DNA of 34,122 nt from Tyzzerella sp. UBA1042 (GCA_002316675.1 DCDZ01000056.1:1160-35281), one strand, 5' to 3'; shown: positions 16,523-25,450, numbered from the stretch's first letter. Numbers and translations are program-made. The notes: generated by a model from the letters alone, not told the origin.

Positions 16523-17062
16523 TTACCCGTGTAATACTTGTTTATTTTTAATAATATAATCCGCACCGGAAAGGATGGTGAAAAATACCGCCAAGCCGAT
16601 CAAAATGGTTTCTGCCACAGGAATGCCCGCAAAAGGCAAGTCCAGCAGAACAAGGATAATCATAAGCATCTGTACTGTGGTTTTCACTTTGCCCCACCAG
16701 CTTGCAGCCATCACAATATTCGCCTCCATGGCTAGGGTGCGGAAGCCCGTAATGGCAAACTCCCTGGCCAAAATAAGTATGACCACCCAGCTGGGCAAAT
16801 CCCCAAGCTGAACCATTGAAACCAGCGCCGCCATCACCAAAAGCTTATCCGCCAAGGGGTCCATAAATTTCCCGAAATTGCTTACCATATGCCATTTTCT
16901 GGCCAAATAGCCATCTAAAAAATCCGTCAAGGACGCCGCAATAAAAATGACAACGGCAATATAACGGTTGTTAGGCGCAGGCAGCAAAAACAGTATCAAC
17001 AGAAATACAGGAATTAAAATTACCCTTAATATCGTTAGCTTATTCGGCAGATTCATCTGCAT
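16523..17062 (-). CDS. pgsA: CDP-diacylglycerol--glycerol-3-phosphate 3-phosphatidyltransferase
   Basis: A 179-residue membrane enzyme that makes phosphatidylglycerol phosphate, the committed step to phosphatidylglycerol and cardiolipin. The CDP-alcohol phosphatidyltransferase motif D-G-x2-A-R-x8-G-x3-D-x3-D is complete, from DGYLARKW to GKFMDPLAD (about residues 49-71). Several hydrophobic segments surround it. The start at 17062 overlaps the end of rimO by 23 bases; GGGAG is nine bases upstream. A second ATG two codons on is less well placed. Its product, phosphatidylglycerol, is also the lipid donor for Lgt. Confidence 0.95.
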   Translation of the reverse strand: MQMNLPNKLTILRVILIPVFLLILFLLPAPNNRYIAVVIFIAASLTDFLDGYLARKWHMVSNFGKFMDPLADKLLVMAALVSMVQLGDLPSWVVILILAREFAITGFRTLAMEANIVMAASWWGKVKTTVQMLMIILVLLDLPFAGIPVAETILIGLAVFFTILSGADYIIKNKQVLHG

Positions 17063-18398
17063 AAATTACATCTCCCATCAAGTCATAATCTCCGGCTTCG
17101 CGTATTTTTGCCATTACAAAATCTCCGGAATACAGTTCCTCTTCGGAAGTCAAAAATACCAGACCGTCAATCTCCGGCGCTTCCCTTTGGGTGCGTGCGC
17201 AGTAAATGCTTTCCTCGGGCAATTTGCCTTCCACCAATACCTTTACCGTCTTACCCACTTCTTTTTCGCATAAAGCGGCGGAAATATTTTTTTGGATATC
17301 CATAATGGTATCTTTTCTGGCTTCCTTTACCTCATCCTTAACCTGATTTTCCATGGCTGCCGCAGGGGTTCCGTCCTCCTGAGAGTAGGCAAACACACCT
17401 AGGCGGTCAAACCGCAGTTCCTCCACAAAGCCCACCAAGTCTTGGAATTCTTCCTCCGTCTCCCCGGGAAACCCGACAATCAGCGTTGTTCTGATAGCAA
17501 TATCCGGCATAGCCTTCCGCAACGCCCCAACCTTTTCTTTAATCAAGGCTTGATTGCTCTTTCTGCCCATACGCTTTAATACCCCGTCATTCCCATGCTG
17601 AATGGGCATATCAATATAATGACAGATTTTTTCATTCTGCGCCATAACAGCAATGGTTTCCCCAGTCAAGGTTTCGGGATAACAGTATAACAAGCGAATC
17701 CACGCAATACCCCCAATTTCCGACAGCTTCTCCAGAAGGATATGCAGCTTGGGCTCGCCGTACAAATCCCTGCCATAAATAGAAGTATCCTGCGCCACAA
17801 TCACCAATTCCTTTACCCCGCTTTGGGCCAAGGCTTCCGCCTCTTCCACAAGGCTTTCCATGGTGCGGCTTCTGTGCTTTCCTCTCAGCTTGGGAATAAT
17901 GCAATAGGTACAATGGTTATCGCACCCCTCAGAAATTTTCAAGTATGCAAAATAAGGGGCGGTGGAAAGAAGCCGCAATTTGCCGTTGGCATCCGCCATA
18001 GGGCGATCAATATCTTCTAAGTATTTTTCTCCCATTTTCCCCCGAAGAATATCCGCCGCTACCTCCCCCACAGATTCATAGGCCGCCGTACCGATGACTG
18101 CATCCACCTCAGGCAGCTCGTCAAAAAACTCCTTTTCATAGCGCTGTGCCAAGCAGCCGGCTACGATGAGGCCCTTGCATTTGCCTGTCTTTTTAAACTT
18201 CGCCATTTCCAAAATGGTTTCAATACTCTCCTCTAAGGCATCCTTAATAAAACAGCAGGTATTGACAACAATAATATCCGCCTCCGCCTCCTCGGCAATG
18301 GCCTGAAAACCATTTTTCGCCAATAAGCCCAGCATAACTTCGCTGTCTACTCTGTTTTTGTCACACCCTAAAGAGGTGAATGCTACGGTTCCTTTCAT
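17040..18398 (-). CDS. rimO: Ribosomal protein S12 methylthiotransferase RimO
   Basis: A 452-residue radical-SAM methylthiotransferase that modifies an Asp of ribosomal protein S12. Three parts are seen: an N-terminal MTTase domain with conserved cysteines (SLGCDKNRVDSE, NTCCFIKDA, AGCLAQRY), the radical SAM cluster motif CDNHCTYC (about residue 160), and a C-terminal TRAM domain. GCDKNRVDSE and the IPKLRGKHRSR segment fit RimO rather than the tRNA enzyme MiaB. GGGAGG precedes the ATG. It begins 16 bases after folD and overlaps pgsA. Confidence 0.95.
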   Translation of the reverse strand: MKGTVAFTSLGCDKNRVDSEVMLGLLAKNGFQAIAEEAEADIIVVNTCCFIKDALEESIETILEMAKFKKTGKCKGLIVAGCLAQRYEKEFFDELPEVDAVIGTAAYESVGEVAADILRGKMGEKYLEDIDRPMADANGKLRLLSTAPYFAYLKISEGCDNHCTYCIIPKLRGKHRSRTMESLVEEAEALAQSGVKELVIVAQDTSIYGRDLYGEPKLHILLEKLSEIGGIAWIRLLYCYPETLTGETIAVMAQNEKICHYIDMPIQHGNDGVLKRMGRKSNQALIKEKVGALRKAMPDIAIRTTLIVGFPGETEEEFQDLVGFVEELRFDRLGVFAYSQEDGTPAAAMENQVKDEVKEARKDTIMDIQKNISAALCEKEVGKTVKVLVEGKLPEESIYCARTQREAPEIDGLVFLTSEEELYSGDFVMAKIREAGDYDLMGDVIYADESAE

Positions 18399-18414
18399 GT
18401 TTACCTCCCAAAAT

Positions 18415-19272
18415 TCACATCAGGTGATTCTGCATTTTCGCAGCCACCAGACAATTTTTCATTAGCATCGCAATGGTCATGGGGCCTACGCCCCCCGGCA
18501 CAGGCGTAATTGCCCCTGCAACTTCCTTTACCTGTTCAAAATCTACATCACCGCACAGCTTGCCTGCCTCGTTGCGGTTCATGCCCACATCAATGACCAC
18601 TGCACCGGCCTGCACCATATCCGCCGTAACGGTATGCATCTTTCCCGTTGCACTGACAATAATATCGGCTCTTTTGCAAACCTCCGCCAGGTTTCTTGTT
18701 TTGGAATGGCAGACCGTTACTGTGCCGTTTTCCCGCATCAACAGCATGGCCACAGGCTTTCCTACAATATTACTTCTGCCGATAACCACACAATTTTTTC
18801 CTTGTATGGTGTGACCGCTGCGCTGAATTAGCTCAATAATGCCTGCAGGTGTGCAGGGCAAAAAGCCCTTGCCCCCCGTATGCAGTAATCCCACGTTCAT
18901 AGGATGAAAGCAGTCCACATCTTTCTTGGCATCAATGGCAAGAATTATTTTCTCCTCGTTGATCTGCTTGGGCAAAGGCATTTGCACCAAAATACCGTGG
19001 ACCCCCTCGTCGTCGTTCAGCTGTGCAACAAGGCCCAGCAGCTCTTCCTCCGTCGTTTCCCCGTCCAATTCATAGGATACAGAACGAATGCCTACGGCTT
19101 CACAGGCCTGCTTTTTATTGCGCACATAAACCTTGGAGGCGGAATCATTTCCAACCAAAACAACGGCAAGACAGGGAGTGACCCCTTGTTCCTTGATCTG
19201 CACCGCCTCTTTCGCCGCTTCCTCTTTTATTTGTGCTGAAATCAACTTGCCATTAATTAATTGTGCCGTCAT
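18415..19272 (-). CDS. folD: Methylenetetrahydrofolate dehydrogenase / methenyltetrahydrofolate cyclohydrolase
   Basis: A 285-residue bifunctional FolD, which interconverts 5,10-methylene- and 10-formyl-tetrahydrofolate with NADP. The catalytic region YVRNKKQACEAVGI (Tyr and Lys near residues 50-55), the substrate loop MPLPKQI, the nucleotide-binding GRSNIVGKPVAMLL and the C-terminal PVPGGVGPMTIAML are all present. It begins 13 bases after fhs, which makes its substrate, and is in the same probable operon controlled by the ZTP riboswitch. Confidence 0.97.
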   Translation of the reverse strand: MTAQLINGKLISAQIKEEAAKEAVQIKEQGVTPCLAVVLVGNDSASKVYVRNKKQACEAVGIRSVSYELDGETTEEELLGLVAQLNDDEGVHGILVQMPLPKQINEEKIILAIDAKKDVDCFHPMNVGLLHTGGKGFLPCTPAGIIELIQRSGHTIQGKNCVVIGRSNIVGKPVAMLLMRENGTVTVCHSKTRNLAEVCKRADIIVSATGKMHTVTADMVQAGAVVIDVGMNRNEAGKLCGDVDFEQVKEVAGAITPVPGGVGPMTIAMLMKNCLVAAKMQNHLM

Positions 19273-19285
19273 CCTCTACAACTCC

Positions 19286-20956
19286 TTAAAATAAACCTAC
19301 GATGTTGCCATCATCATCAATATCAATATCCAAAGCCGCCGGTTTTTTCGGCAGACCCGGCATGGTCATAATATCACCCAGCATAGCCACAATAAAGCCT
19401 GCCCCTGCAGAAATTCTGAGTTCCTTTACAGTTACCCCAAAGTCCTGAGGCCGCCCCAAAAGCTTAGGATCATCAGAAAGGGAATACTGTGTTTTTGCAA
19501 TACACACAGGGAAATGTCCAAACCCCAACTGCTCAATCTGCGCCAATGTCTTTTTCGCCGCAGCTGAAAAAGTCACCTCTGCCGCGCCGTAAATTTCTTT
19601 GCAAACACAGTTTATCTTTTCTTGAATAGGCAATGCATCGTCATACAATGTATGGAAGTTATTTTCCTTAGATTCCAAGGTTTCCAGCACCTTTTCCGCC
19701 AACTCCCTGCCGCCTGTGCCGCCCTCGGCCCAAACCCTTGCAATGGCAAAGGTAGCGCCCATGGCTTCACACTTCTCCTTTACAAAGGCAACCTCCGCCT
19801 GGGTATCCGCCACAAAGTGGTTTAGGGTTACCACAATGGGAACGCCATATTTCTGTATATTTTCGATATGCTTCTCTAAATTAACAAAGCCTTTTTTCAA
19901 TGCCTCTACGTTTTCGTTACTCAAATCCGCCTTGGCAACACCACCATTATATTTCATTGCACGAATGGTTGCAACCAAAACAACGGCATCGGGCTGGATT
20001 CCAGCCTTACGGCATTTGATGTCAAAAAACTTTTCTGCACCCAAGTCTGCGCCGAAGCCTGCTTCTGTTACCACATAATCCGCCATTTTCAATCCTAGCT
20101 TTGTTGCACGCACACTGTTGCAGCCGTGGGCGATATTTGCAAAGGGACCGCCGTGAATCATGGCTGGTGTGTGCTCTAAGGTTTGCACCAAATTAGGCTG
20201 AAGGGCATCCTTTAACAAAACTGTCATTGCCCCATGGGCACCGATTTGCTTTGCCGTCACAGGCTCATCCCCGTAAGTATAGCCCACGATAATCTTCCCT
20301 AACATTTCCTTAAGCTGTTTTAAATCGTTCGCCAAGCAGAAAATGGCCATAATTTCAGATGCAACGGTAATCTGGAAGCCATCCTCCCGGGGTGTGCCGT
20401 TTGCCTTGCCTCCCAAACCAGAAATGACATTTCTCAACTGTCTGTCGTTCAAATCAACGGTTCTTTTCCATGTGATTTTTCTGGGATCAATATGCAAATC
20501 ATTGCCCTGTTGAATATGATTGTCCACCATAGACGCCAAAAGATTATTGGCTGTTGTAATGGCATGGAGGTCGCCGGTAAAGTGCAGATTAATTTCCTCC
20601 ATGGGAACAACCTGGGCATAGCCGCCGCCGGCAGCACCACCCTTTACGCCCATACAAGGCCCAAGAGAGGGCTCTCTCAAGCAGGTAATGGCGTTTTTGC
20701 CAAGCTTCTGCAATGCCTGGGCCAAGCCGATGGTTACTGTGGTTTTTCCCTCGCCTGCCGGGGTGGGGTTTACAGCGGTCACTAAAATCAACTTTCCGTC
20801 CCCGTTATTCTTGATTTTTTCATAGTATTTATCACTGATTTTTGCCTTATACTTTCCGTAGCATTCCACAAATTCTGCGGGGATACCCGCCTTGTCTGCA
20901 ATGGCTGTGATGGGTTCCATTGTGCATTCCTGTGCAATCTGTAAATCTGTTTTCAT
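19286..20956 (-). CDS. fhs: Formate--tetrahydrofolate ligase
   Basis: A 556-residue ligase joining formate to tetrahydrofolate with ATP, giving 10-formyl-THF for purine synthesis or the methyl branch of the Wood-Ljungdahl route. The P-loop region TPAGEGKTTVTIGL (about residue 65-78), EPSLGPCMGVKGGAAGGG and the C-terminal MPGLPKKPAALDID are family signatures; length is standard. The ATG has AAGGGAG about ten bases upstream. It is the first gene after a ZTP riboswitch and its promoter, followed closely by folD, so formyl-THF supply responds to ZTP, the alarmone of folate shortage. Confidence 0.97.
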   Translation of the reverse strand: MKTDLQIAQECTMEPITAIADKAGIPAEFVECYGKYKAKISDKYYEKIKNNGDGKLILVTAVNPTPAGEGKTTVTIGLAQALQKLGKNAITCLREPSLGPCMGVKGGAAGGGYAQVVPMEEINLHFTGDLHAITTANNLLASMVDNHIQQGNDLHIDPRKITWKRTVDLNDRQLRNVISGLGGKANGTPREDGFQITVASEIMAIFCLANDLKQLKEMLGKIIVGYTYGDEPVTAKQIGAHGAMTVLLKDALQPNLVQTLEHTPAMIHGGPFANIAHGCNSVRATKLGLKMADYVVTEAGFGADLGAEKFFDIKCRKAGIQPDAVVLVATIRAMKYNGGVAKADLSNENVEALKKGFVNLEKHIENIQKYGVPIVVTLNHFVADTQAEVAFVKEKCEAMGATFAIARVWAEGGTGGRELAEKVLETLESKENNFHTLYDDALPIQEKINCVCKEIYGAAEVTFSAAAKKTLAQIEQLGFGHFPVCIAKTQYSLSDDPKLLGRPQDFGVTVKELRISAGAGFIVAMLGDIMTMPGLPKKPAALDIDIDDDGNIVGLF

Positions 20957-21012
20957 GGTTTAAAAACTCCCTTCATTCTACAAACCGATTTTCATACGCA
21001 ATGAACCGCAAT

Positions 21013-21054
21013 AAAAAAGCCGGCAGTCCAAGCGTCATCGCCCAGACGGTCGGC
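21013..21054 (-). terminator. Expression-platform terminator of the ZTP riboswitch
   Basis: GCCG/CGGC outer and GTCTGGGCG/CGCTTGGAC inner stems with an ATGA loop are followed by six T residues on the minus strand. It overlaps the conserved 3' half of the aptamer, so aptamer and terminator compete. Confidence 0.85.
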
Positions 21055-21112
21055 ATTCTCCCAGTCATACTCCATGTGGTTCACTCCACTTCCGTCAGTC
21101 ATATGACCTATA
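21013..21112 (-). promoter_or_regulatory. ZTP riboswitch (pfl motif) upstream of fhs
   Basis: The minus-strand leader has the features of the ZTP/pfl aptamer: a first domain around GGTCATATGACTGACGG with GTGGAGTGAACCAC, then the conserved 3' block CCGTCTGGGC (21040-21049). It ends in an intrinsic terminator (21013-21054) whose stem uses that block: GTCTGGGCG pairs over nine positions with CGCTTGGAC around an ATGA loop, flanked by GCCG/CGGC and followed by TTTTTT. ZTP binding to the aptamer would hold CCGTCTGGGC and prevent termination, turning fhs-folD on. Confidence 0.9.
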
Positions 21113-21117
21113 GAGAA

Positions 21118-21146
21118 ATGGTACTATACGTCCGTTTTTTTGTCAA
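21118..21146 (-). promoter_or_regulatory. Promoter of the fhs riboswitch transcript
   Basis: TTGACA (21141-21146) and TACCAT (21118-21123) are 17 bases apart on the minus strand. The start of transcription would fall at the first bases of the ZTP aptamer. Confidence 0.7.
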
Positions 21147-21179
21147 CAGACAATAAAATATTTCCATGAACAGGATAGC

Positions 21180-21290
21180 TTATTCTGCAAGCTTTTCACA
21201 AACAACATCTGCCCTTGTTTCCTGCAGGATTTGCTTCACAAACCCTGACAGCGGAGCCTTTCCCTTAAATTTCCTCTTCCCCTGGGGCAT
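21180..21290 (-). CDS. Possible small protein gene overlapping the end of ftsK
   Basis: A 36-codon frame starts at an ATG inside the last codons of ftsK in another frame and ends just before the fhs promoter. It reads MPQGKRKFKGKAPLSGFVKQ at the start and ends CEKLAE. GGGAGG (21297-21302) lies six bases before its ATG, an ideal spacing, and the overlap with the ftsK stop suggests translational coupling. The product is basic at the N-terminus with an amphipathic-looking helix after it. It matches no family I recognise. It could be chance coding, but both the ribosome-binding site and the residue composition look natural. Confidence 0.4.
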   Translation of the reverse strand: MPQGKRKFKGKAPLSGFVKQILQETRADVVCEKLAE

Positions 21291-24006
21291 TCATGGCCTC
21301 CCATTGGGTGCGGGTAATCAGCACCTTTCTGGGCTTGCTTCCCTCCTCCGGACCAACCATCCCCTTGCGCTCCAGTTCATCCATCAGCCTTGCGGCACGA
21401 TTATAGCCGATTCTAAACTGGCGTTGAAGCATGGAAACCGAGGCCTTTTCCTTTTCAATGATGAGATCCACGGCTTGCTCATAAAATTCGTCGCTGTCCT
21501 CATCTGCATCCATACCGCCCTTGGCTACCTTTGTAATCTGGTCTATGGTGTCTTGGGTATAGCCGGGGCGGCCGCTTTTTTTGAGGAAGGCAACAATATC
21601 CTCCACCTCTTGATCCGTCACAAAGGCACCCTGTAAACGGGAGGGCTTGCTTTGCCCCGCAGGATAAAACAGCATATCCCCCTTGCCCAGAAGCTTCTCC
21701 GCACCAACCATATCCAATATGGTTCTGGAGTCTATGCCGGAGGATACGGAAAAAGCCAAACGAGAAGGAATATTTGCCTTGATAACGCCGGTAATGACAT
21801 CCACAGAGGGTCTTTGGGTGGCAATAATCAAATGCATTCCCGCCGCACGGGCCATCTGCGCCAAGCGGCAAATGGAATCCTCCACCTCTCCCGGGGCTGC
21901 CATCATCAAATCCGCCAACTCGTCAATCACGATAACAATTTGGGACATCCTGCCTTTTTCGTCCCCCTCTTTTTCCTTTATAGCATTAAAGCCCTTAATA
22001 TCCCTTACGCCAAAGGCGGCAAAATCGTTATATCTTTGCAGCATTTCCCGCACTGCCCAATGCAGAGCGGCAGAGGCCTTTTTAGGATCCGTCACCACAG
22101 GTATGAGCAAATGGGGGATACCGTTATAAACGCTCAATTCCACCACCTTGGGATCCACCAGCAAAAGCTTTACATCCTTCGGGTCTGCTTTATATAAAAT
22201 ACTTGTAATCAATGTATTGATGCACACACTCTTTCCGCTGCCCGTTGCTCCCGCAATAAGCAAATGGGGCATTTTTGCAATGTCTGTTATCACTGGATTA
22301 CCCGCAATGTCCTCCCCCAAGGCAAAGGCAAGCTTGGAGTTATGCTTATAAAAGGCATCGCTGTCTAACACGGTGCGCAAATAAACGGATTGTGTTTCTC
22401 TGTTGGGCACCTCAATGCCCACAGCCGCCTTTCCGGGGATCGGGGCTTCGATTCGTATTCCGCTTGCCGCCAAATTCAATGCAATATCATCGGCAAGGTT
22501 GACAATTTTACTAACCTTTACCCCTTGGCTTGGAGAAAGCTCATACCGGGTAACGGTGGGGCCTCGATTAATTTGAATTACCTTGGCGTCCACGCCAAAG
22601 CTTTTCAGCGTAGTCTCCAGCTTTTTGGCATTGGCCAACATCTCTGCTTTGGAATCCCCTCTGCCGCTTTTCGGGTCCTTCCCCAAAAGTTCAACGGGTG
22701 GGAAAACATAGGGGATTTCTTCCTCTATTGGCTCGGAAGGGACGGCCGGCTGTTCCTCCTTGGAGGACTTTGCCGCCTCCGCCTTTTGTGCTGTGCCTCG
22801 GGCAGCCTCTTCTGGCTCCTCGGATTCCTCAGAAACAACCTCCTCCTCCAAAATACCAATGGGGATTTCCTCGGTATCTTCTTTGGGGGCTGTTTCCTCA
22901 ATAATATTTTCTTCCCCGGGGGAAACAAGAGGCGCTTCCTCGGGAGTTTCTTTGAAAATTTCCTCAAGCAGCTGTTCCCCGGAATCCTCTATCTCTTTGG
23001 AATGTATCAAAATAGGGATTTCTTCTTCTGTTTGAGCGCCTTCGTTTTCGTCAGCTGCAATCTCCGGAGGCATACTTTCCTCCAAGGTCCCCTCGTCAAA
23101 CGTAAAATTATACATAGGGGTCGCCTTGGCAAATTCCCGGGCTTCCTTTTTGCGGAACACTGTTTCCTCCACCACAGGGATTTCAGGGGGAAGCCCTTCT
23201 TCCTCCTGCAGTTCAATATTATAACTGCCTTTTTTCTGCTTCCATTTTCTGCGCCTTGCCTGCTTCTCCGCCTCCGCCTGTTCCATCAGCCGAATTTGCT
23301 CCGCTCTGCTTTTTATCTTTTCCTGCTTCACCTTCTGCCTTGCTTTTTTATGGGCGGAATAATCGCCGATTGCTTGGAAAAAGGATTTTCCCGTTGCCAT
23401 AATCACCGAAATAATGAGCAGTACCAACAATACTAGCGTACTGCCCAAGGTATCCAGGGCACGGCGGAAAAAGCTTCCTATGACACCGCCGAAAAAACCA
23501 CCGTTGGTCATGGCGCCTTCCGTATAGTATGCGGCCATTTTTTCAAAAAAACCCATGGTTGCAGTGGTTTCAATAGGATGAATCAGCTGCACGGCGGAAG
23601 CAATGGAAAGGAGAAAAAGCAACCCGCCAAGGCCCCGGATTACGGGCATTTTCCGTTCTTCGCTGGCCAAAAGCCATCCGCAGTAAAGAATCATGCACAG
23701 GGGTAGCAACACACCGGCAAAACCAAACAGCCCCTTAAACAGGCTGTTGAACAGATGGCCCACAATGCCCATTTTTTCCGTAAGCAAACTGATTTCCGCC
23801 ACCAGAGAAATCAGCATAATTAAAATAAGTATGACTTCGTCCAAAATGCTGTCGCCGAAACGGGCCTCCCTGCCCTTTGCTGTTCCTCCACGAGAACTGG
23901 GTTTAGGGCTTGCCCCCCCGTTCTTTATATTTTTATGCACGGCAGTAGATTTTGCGGCCGCCTTAGTGGCACCACCTTTGGATGCTGTCTTTTTCTGCTC
24001 TGCCAA
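21265..24006 (-). CDS. ftsK: DNA translocase FtsK/SpoIIIE
   Basis: A 913-residue translocase that pumps chromosomal DNA at the division septum or into the forespore. An N-terminal membrane domain of about four helices (roughly residues 55-195) is followed by a long acidic Glu/Pro-rich linker (about 230-440), then the motor with Walker A GATGSGKSVCIN and Walker B VIVIDELADLMM, and a C-terminal gamma winged helix (FRIGYNRAARLMDELERKG) that reads oriented DNA motifs. The frame opens with GTG at 24015, but GAGGTG six bases before the TTG at 24006 favours TTG as start. It is divergent from the DUF2148 gene. Confidence 0.94.
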   Translation of the reverse strand: MAEQKKTASKGGATKAAAKSTAVHKNIKNGGASPKPSSRGGTAKGREARFGDSILDEVILILIMLISLVAEISLLTEKMGIVGHLFNSLFKGLFGFAGVLLPLCMILYCGWLLASEERKMPVIRGLGGLLFLLSIASAVQLIHPIETTATMGFFEKMAAYYTEGAMTNGGFFGGVIGSFFRRALDTLGSTLVLLVLLIISVIMATGKSFFQAIGDYSAHKKARQKVKQEKIKSRAEQIRLMEQAEAEKQARRRKWKQKKGSYNIELQEEEGLPPEIPVVEETVFRKKEAREFAKATPMYNFTFDEGTLEESMPPEIAADENEGAQTEEEIPILIHSKEIEDSGEQLLEEIFKETPEEAPLVSPGEENIIEETAPKEDTEEIPIGILEEEVVSEESEEPEEAARGTAQKAEAAKSSKEEQPAVPSEPIEEEIPYVFPPVELLGKDPKSGRGDSKAEMLANAKKLETTLKSFGVDAKVIQINRGPTVTRYELSPSQGVKVSKIVNLADDIALNLAASGIRIEAPIPGKAAVGIEVPNRETQSVYLRTVLDSDAFYKHNSKLAFALGEDIAGNPVITDIAKMPHLLIAGATGSGKSVCINTLITSILYKADPKDVKLLLVDPKVVELSVYNGIPHLLIPVVTDPKKASAALHWAVREMLQRYNDFAAFGVRDIKGFNAIKEKEGDEKGRMSQIVIVIDELADLMMAAPGEVEDSICRLAQMARAAGMHLIIATQRPSVDVITGVIKANIPSRLAFSVSSGIDSRTILDMVGAEKLLGKGDMLFYPAGQSKPSRLQGAFVTDQEVEDIVAFLKKSGRPGYTQDTIDQITKVAKGGMDADEDSDEFYEQAVDLIIEKEKASVSMLQRQFRIGYNRAARLMDELERKGMVGPEEGSKPRKVLITRTQWEAMNAPGEEEI

Positions 24007-24066
24007 AATTTTCACCTCATCTATCTTGTTTCAAAAAAACCGAACCATTGTTTGCTTTAATATAAA

Positions 24067-24072
24067 ATTATA
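24067..24072 (-). promoter_or_regulatory. Extended -10 promoter candidate for ftsK
   Basis: TGGTATAAT on the minus strand is an extended -10 (TGn plus perfect TATAAT), about 60 bases before the ftsK start. No good -35 is seen at 16-18 bases. Confidence 0.45.
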
Positions 24073-24127
24073 CCATAACTATGTAAATTCCGCACCCTTT
24101 TTTAGAAAGCTAATTTTCTCTGCATGA

Positions 24128-24157
24128 TTGCCTTATTGACTATCAATACTGTATAAT
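24128..24157 (+). promoter_or_regulatory. Promoter candidate for the DUF2148 gene
   Basis: TTGCCT (24128-24133) and a perfect TATAAT (24152-24157) are 18 bases apart on the plus strand, some 45 bases before the gene. It is divergent from the ftsK promoter in the same 190-base gap. Confidence 0.5.
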
Positions 24158-24202
24158 GAAACTGTAAATTCCATTTACAAAAGGAAAAAGGAGGAACATA
24201 AT

Positions 24203-24775
24203 ATGAAATACACCGGAGAAAAGCTTCAGCTAAGAGCAGTGGAAACCGTAGCATCCCTCATGATTACGGCGGCGAAAACAGCCCCTAAGGGCTGCGGCAG
24301 AGACAGCATGGAAACTCTGATTATTGACGGGGAAGATAAGGACGCCCTTGCAGCGGAAATGAGAAAAATCGGCACCGAAACCCGTCAGCCTTTTTATTTA
24401 AGAGATGCGGATAATGTGGATTTGTCTGCTTGTGTGGTTCTTTTTGGCGCACTGGAAACCTACCGCGGATTGCCCTACTGTAATTACTGTGGCGCAGGCG
24501 ATTGCTTCGGCGCAAATAAAAGCGGCGCGCACTGTGCCTTTGCCGTTGGCGATTTGGGCATTGCCATGGGCTCTGCTGTTTCTGTGGCGGCAAACCACCG
24601 TATTGATAACCGTATTCTTTTTTCAGCGGGAAAAGCCGCATTATCTTTGGGAATCTTCTCAAAAAAGGTTTTCTTAGGCTATGGCGTGCCCCTATCCGTA
24701 TCAGAAAAAAGCCCCTACTTTGATCGCCCTGAGACAGCTTCCGCTTCGGCCGCCCCCGGATGCAATGCAAAATAA
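24203..24775 (+). CDS. Ferredoxin-domain protein, DUF2148 family
   Basis: A 190-residue protein of the DUF2148 family, small proteins thought to bind an iron-sulfur cluster and common in anaerobes; no reaction is established. The candidate cluster ligands are the cysteines in YCNYCGAGDC (about residues 92-101), with a further Cys in GAHCAFAVGDLGIA and one early in KGCGRDSME. The C-terminal half (AVSVAANHRIDNRILFSAG) is typical of the family. AAAAAGGAGG stands seven bases before the ATG. It is the only confident housekeeping-type gene on the plus strand here, divergent from ftsK and convergent with the GNAT gene. Confidence 0.85.
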   Translation: MKYTGEKLQLRAVETVASLMITAAKTAPKGCGRDSMETLIIDGEDKDALAAEMRKIGTETRQPFYLRDADNVDLSACVVLFGALETYRGLPYCNYCGAGDCFGANKSGAHCAFAVGDLGIAMGSAVSVAANHRIDNRILFSAGKAALSLGIFSKKVFLGYGVPLSVSEKSPYFDRPETASASAAPGCNAK

Positions 24776-24856
24776 TAACACCTAAGGCACAACCCAGAAA
24801 AAATGGGCAGCCAAGCAGGATTTTTCAGCCTTATGGGATATGCCCTAATTTCGTTC

Positions 24857-24902
24857 AAAAGCCCCATTGCCGAGGAACCTTTTTCCCTGCAATGGGACTT
24901 TT
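24857..24902. terminator. Bidirectional terminator between DUF2148 and GNAT genes
   Basis: AAAAG-CCCATTGC pairs with GCAATGGG-CTTTT (one mismatch) around an 18-base loop, with A and T runs at both ends, so it can work for both convergent genes. Confidence 0.75.
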
Positions 24903-24943
24903 CTTATAAGGCCCAAAAAATTGATTATGCTTCTCCCCTATGT

Positions 24944-25450
24944 TCAAGCCTTCCTTGGAACATAGCTCATTTCAATGCACTCCCAATCCTCACCTTTGAT
25001 TCGATAGATTTTGGAAAAATTCTCCTCCTGCACAAATCCCAAGGCTTCATAGCAATACCTTGCGGAGATATTGTTTGCAAATACACCCAAGGTGATTTTT
25101 TTTGCTCCCAAAACTGCTTCTCCATGGTGCATGGCCAAAGCCACCAGCCCCTTTCCAAGGCCTTCTCCCCGCCTTGCGTCATCAATCAGCACAAAGCCCA
25201 AGCGGAGAATCTTCTTTTTTCTATCGGTGAACCGCATGGTAATATGCCCTACAATGCCCCTTTCATCCTCGGCCGTCAATGCCCAATAGGGGATATTTTT
25301 TTGCACCCCGCGATAATACCAATTCAGTTTTTCTTCCGTAAGGGGAAACGCACCAAAAAGGCCCGCGCACCATTGGTAATACACAGCCTCTTCCCTTATC
25401 CATCGGACGATATAACCGGCATCCTCATCACGATAGCCTCTCAACCTCAT
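24944..25450 (-). CDS. GNAT family N-acetyltransferase
   Basis: A 168-residue acetyltransferase of the GNAT superfamily. The N-terminus MRLRGYRDEDAGYIVRWI is the usual first strand and helix, and the acetyl-CoA loop is DDARRGEGLGKGLVALAM (R/Q-x-x-G-x-G/A type) near residues 108-125. It ends with the ARYCYEALGFVQEENF segment common to RimJ/RimL-like members. The substrate (amine, peptide or antibiotic) cannot be told. Its start overlaps the end of the DMT gene by 23 bases, so the two are translationally coupled and may act on related metabolites, the transporter exporting them. Confidence 0.88.
   Translation of the reverse strand: MRLRGYRDEDAGYIVRWIREEAVYYQWCAGLFGAFPLTEEKLNWYYRGVQKNIPYWALTAEDERGIVGHITMRFTDRKKKILRLGFVLIDDARRGEGLGKGLVALAMHHGEAVLGAKKITLGVFANNISARYCYEALGFVQEENFSKIYRIKGEDWECIEMSYVPRKA

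Noticed and set aside
22390..23436. 348-codon plus-strand ORF
   Set aside because: Lies wholly antisense to the ftsK linker and motor; low-complexity Phe/Leu/Gly-rich translation typical of the complement of Glu-rich codons; no ribosome site.
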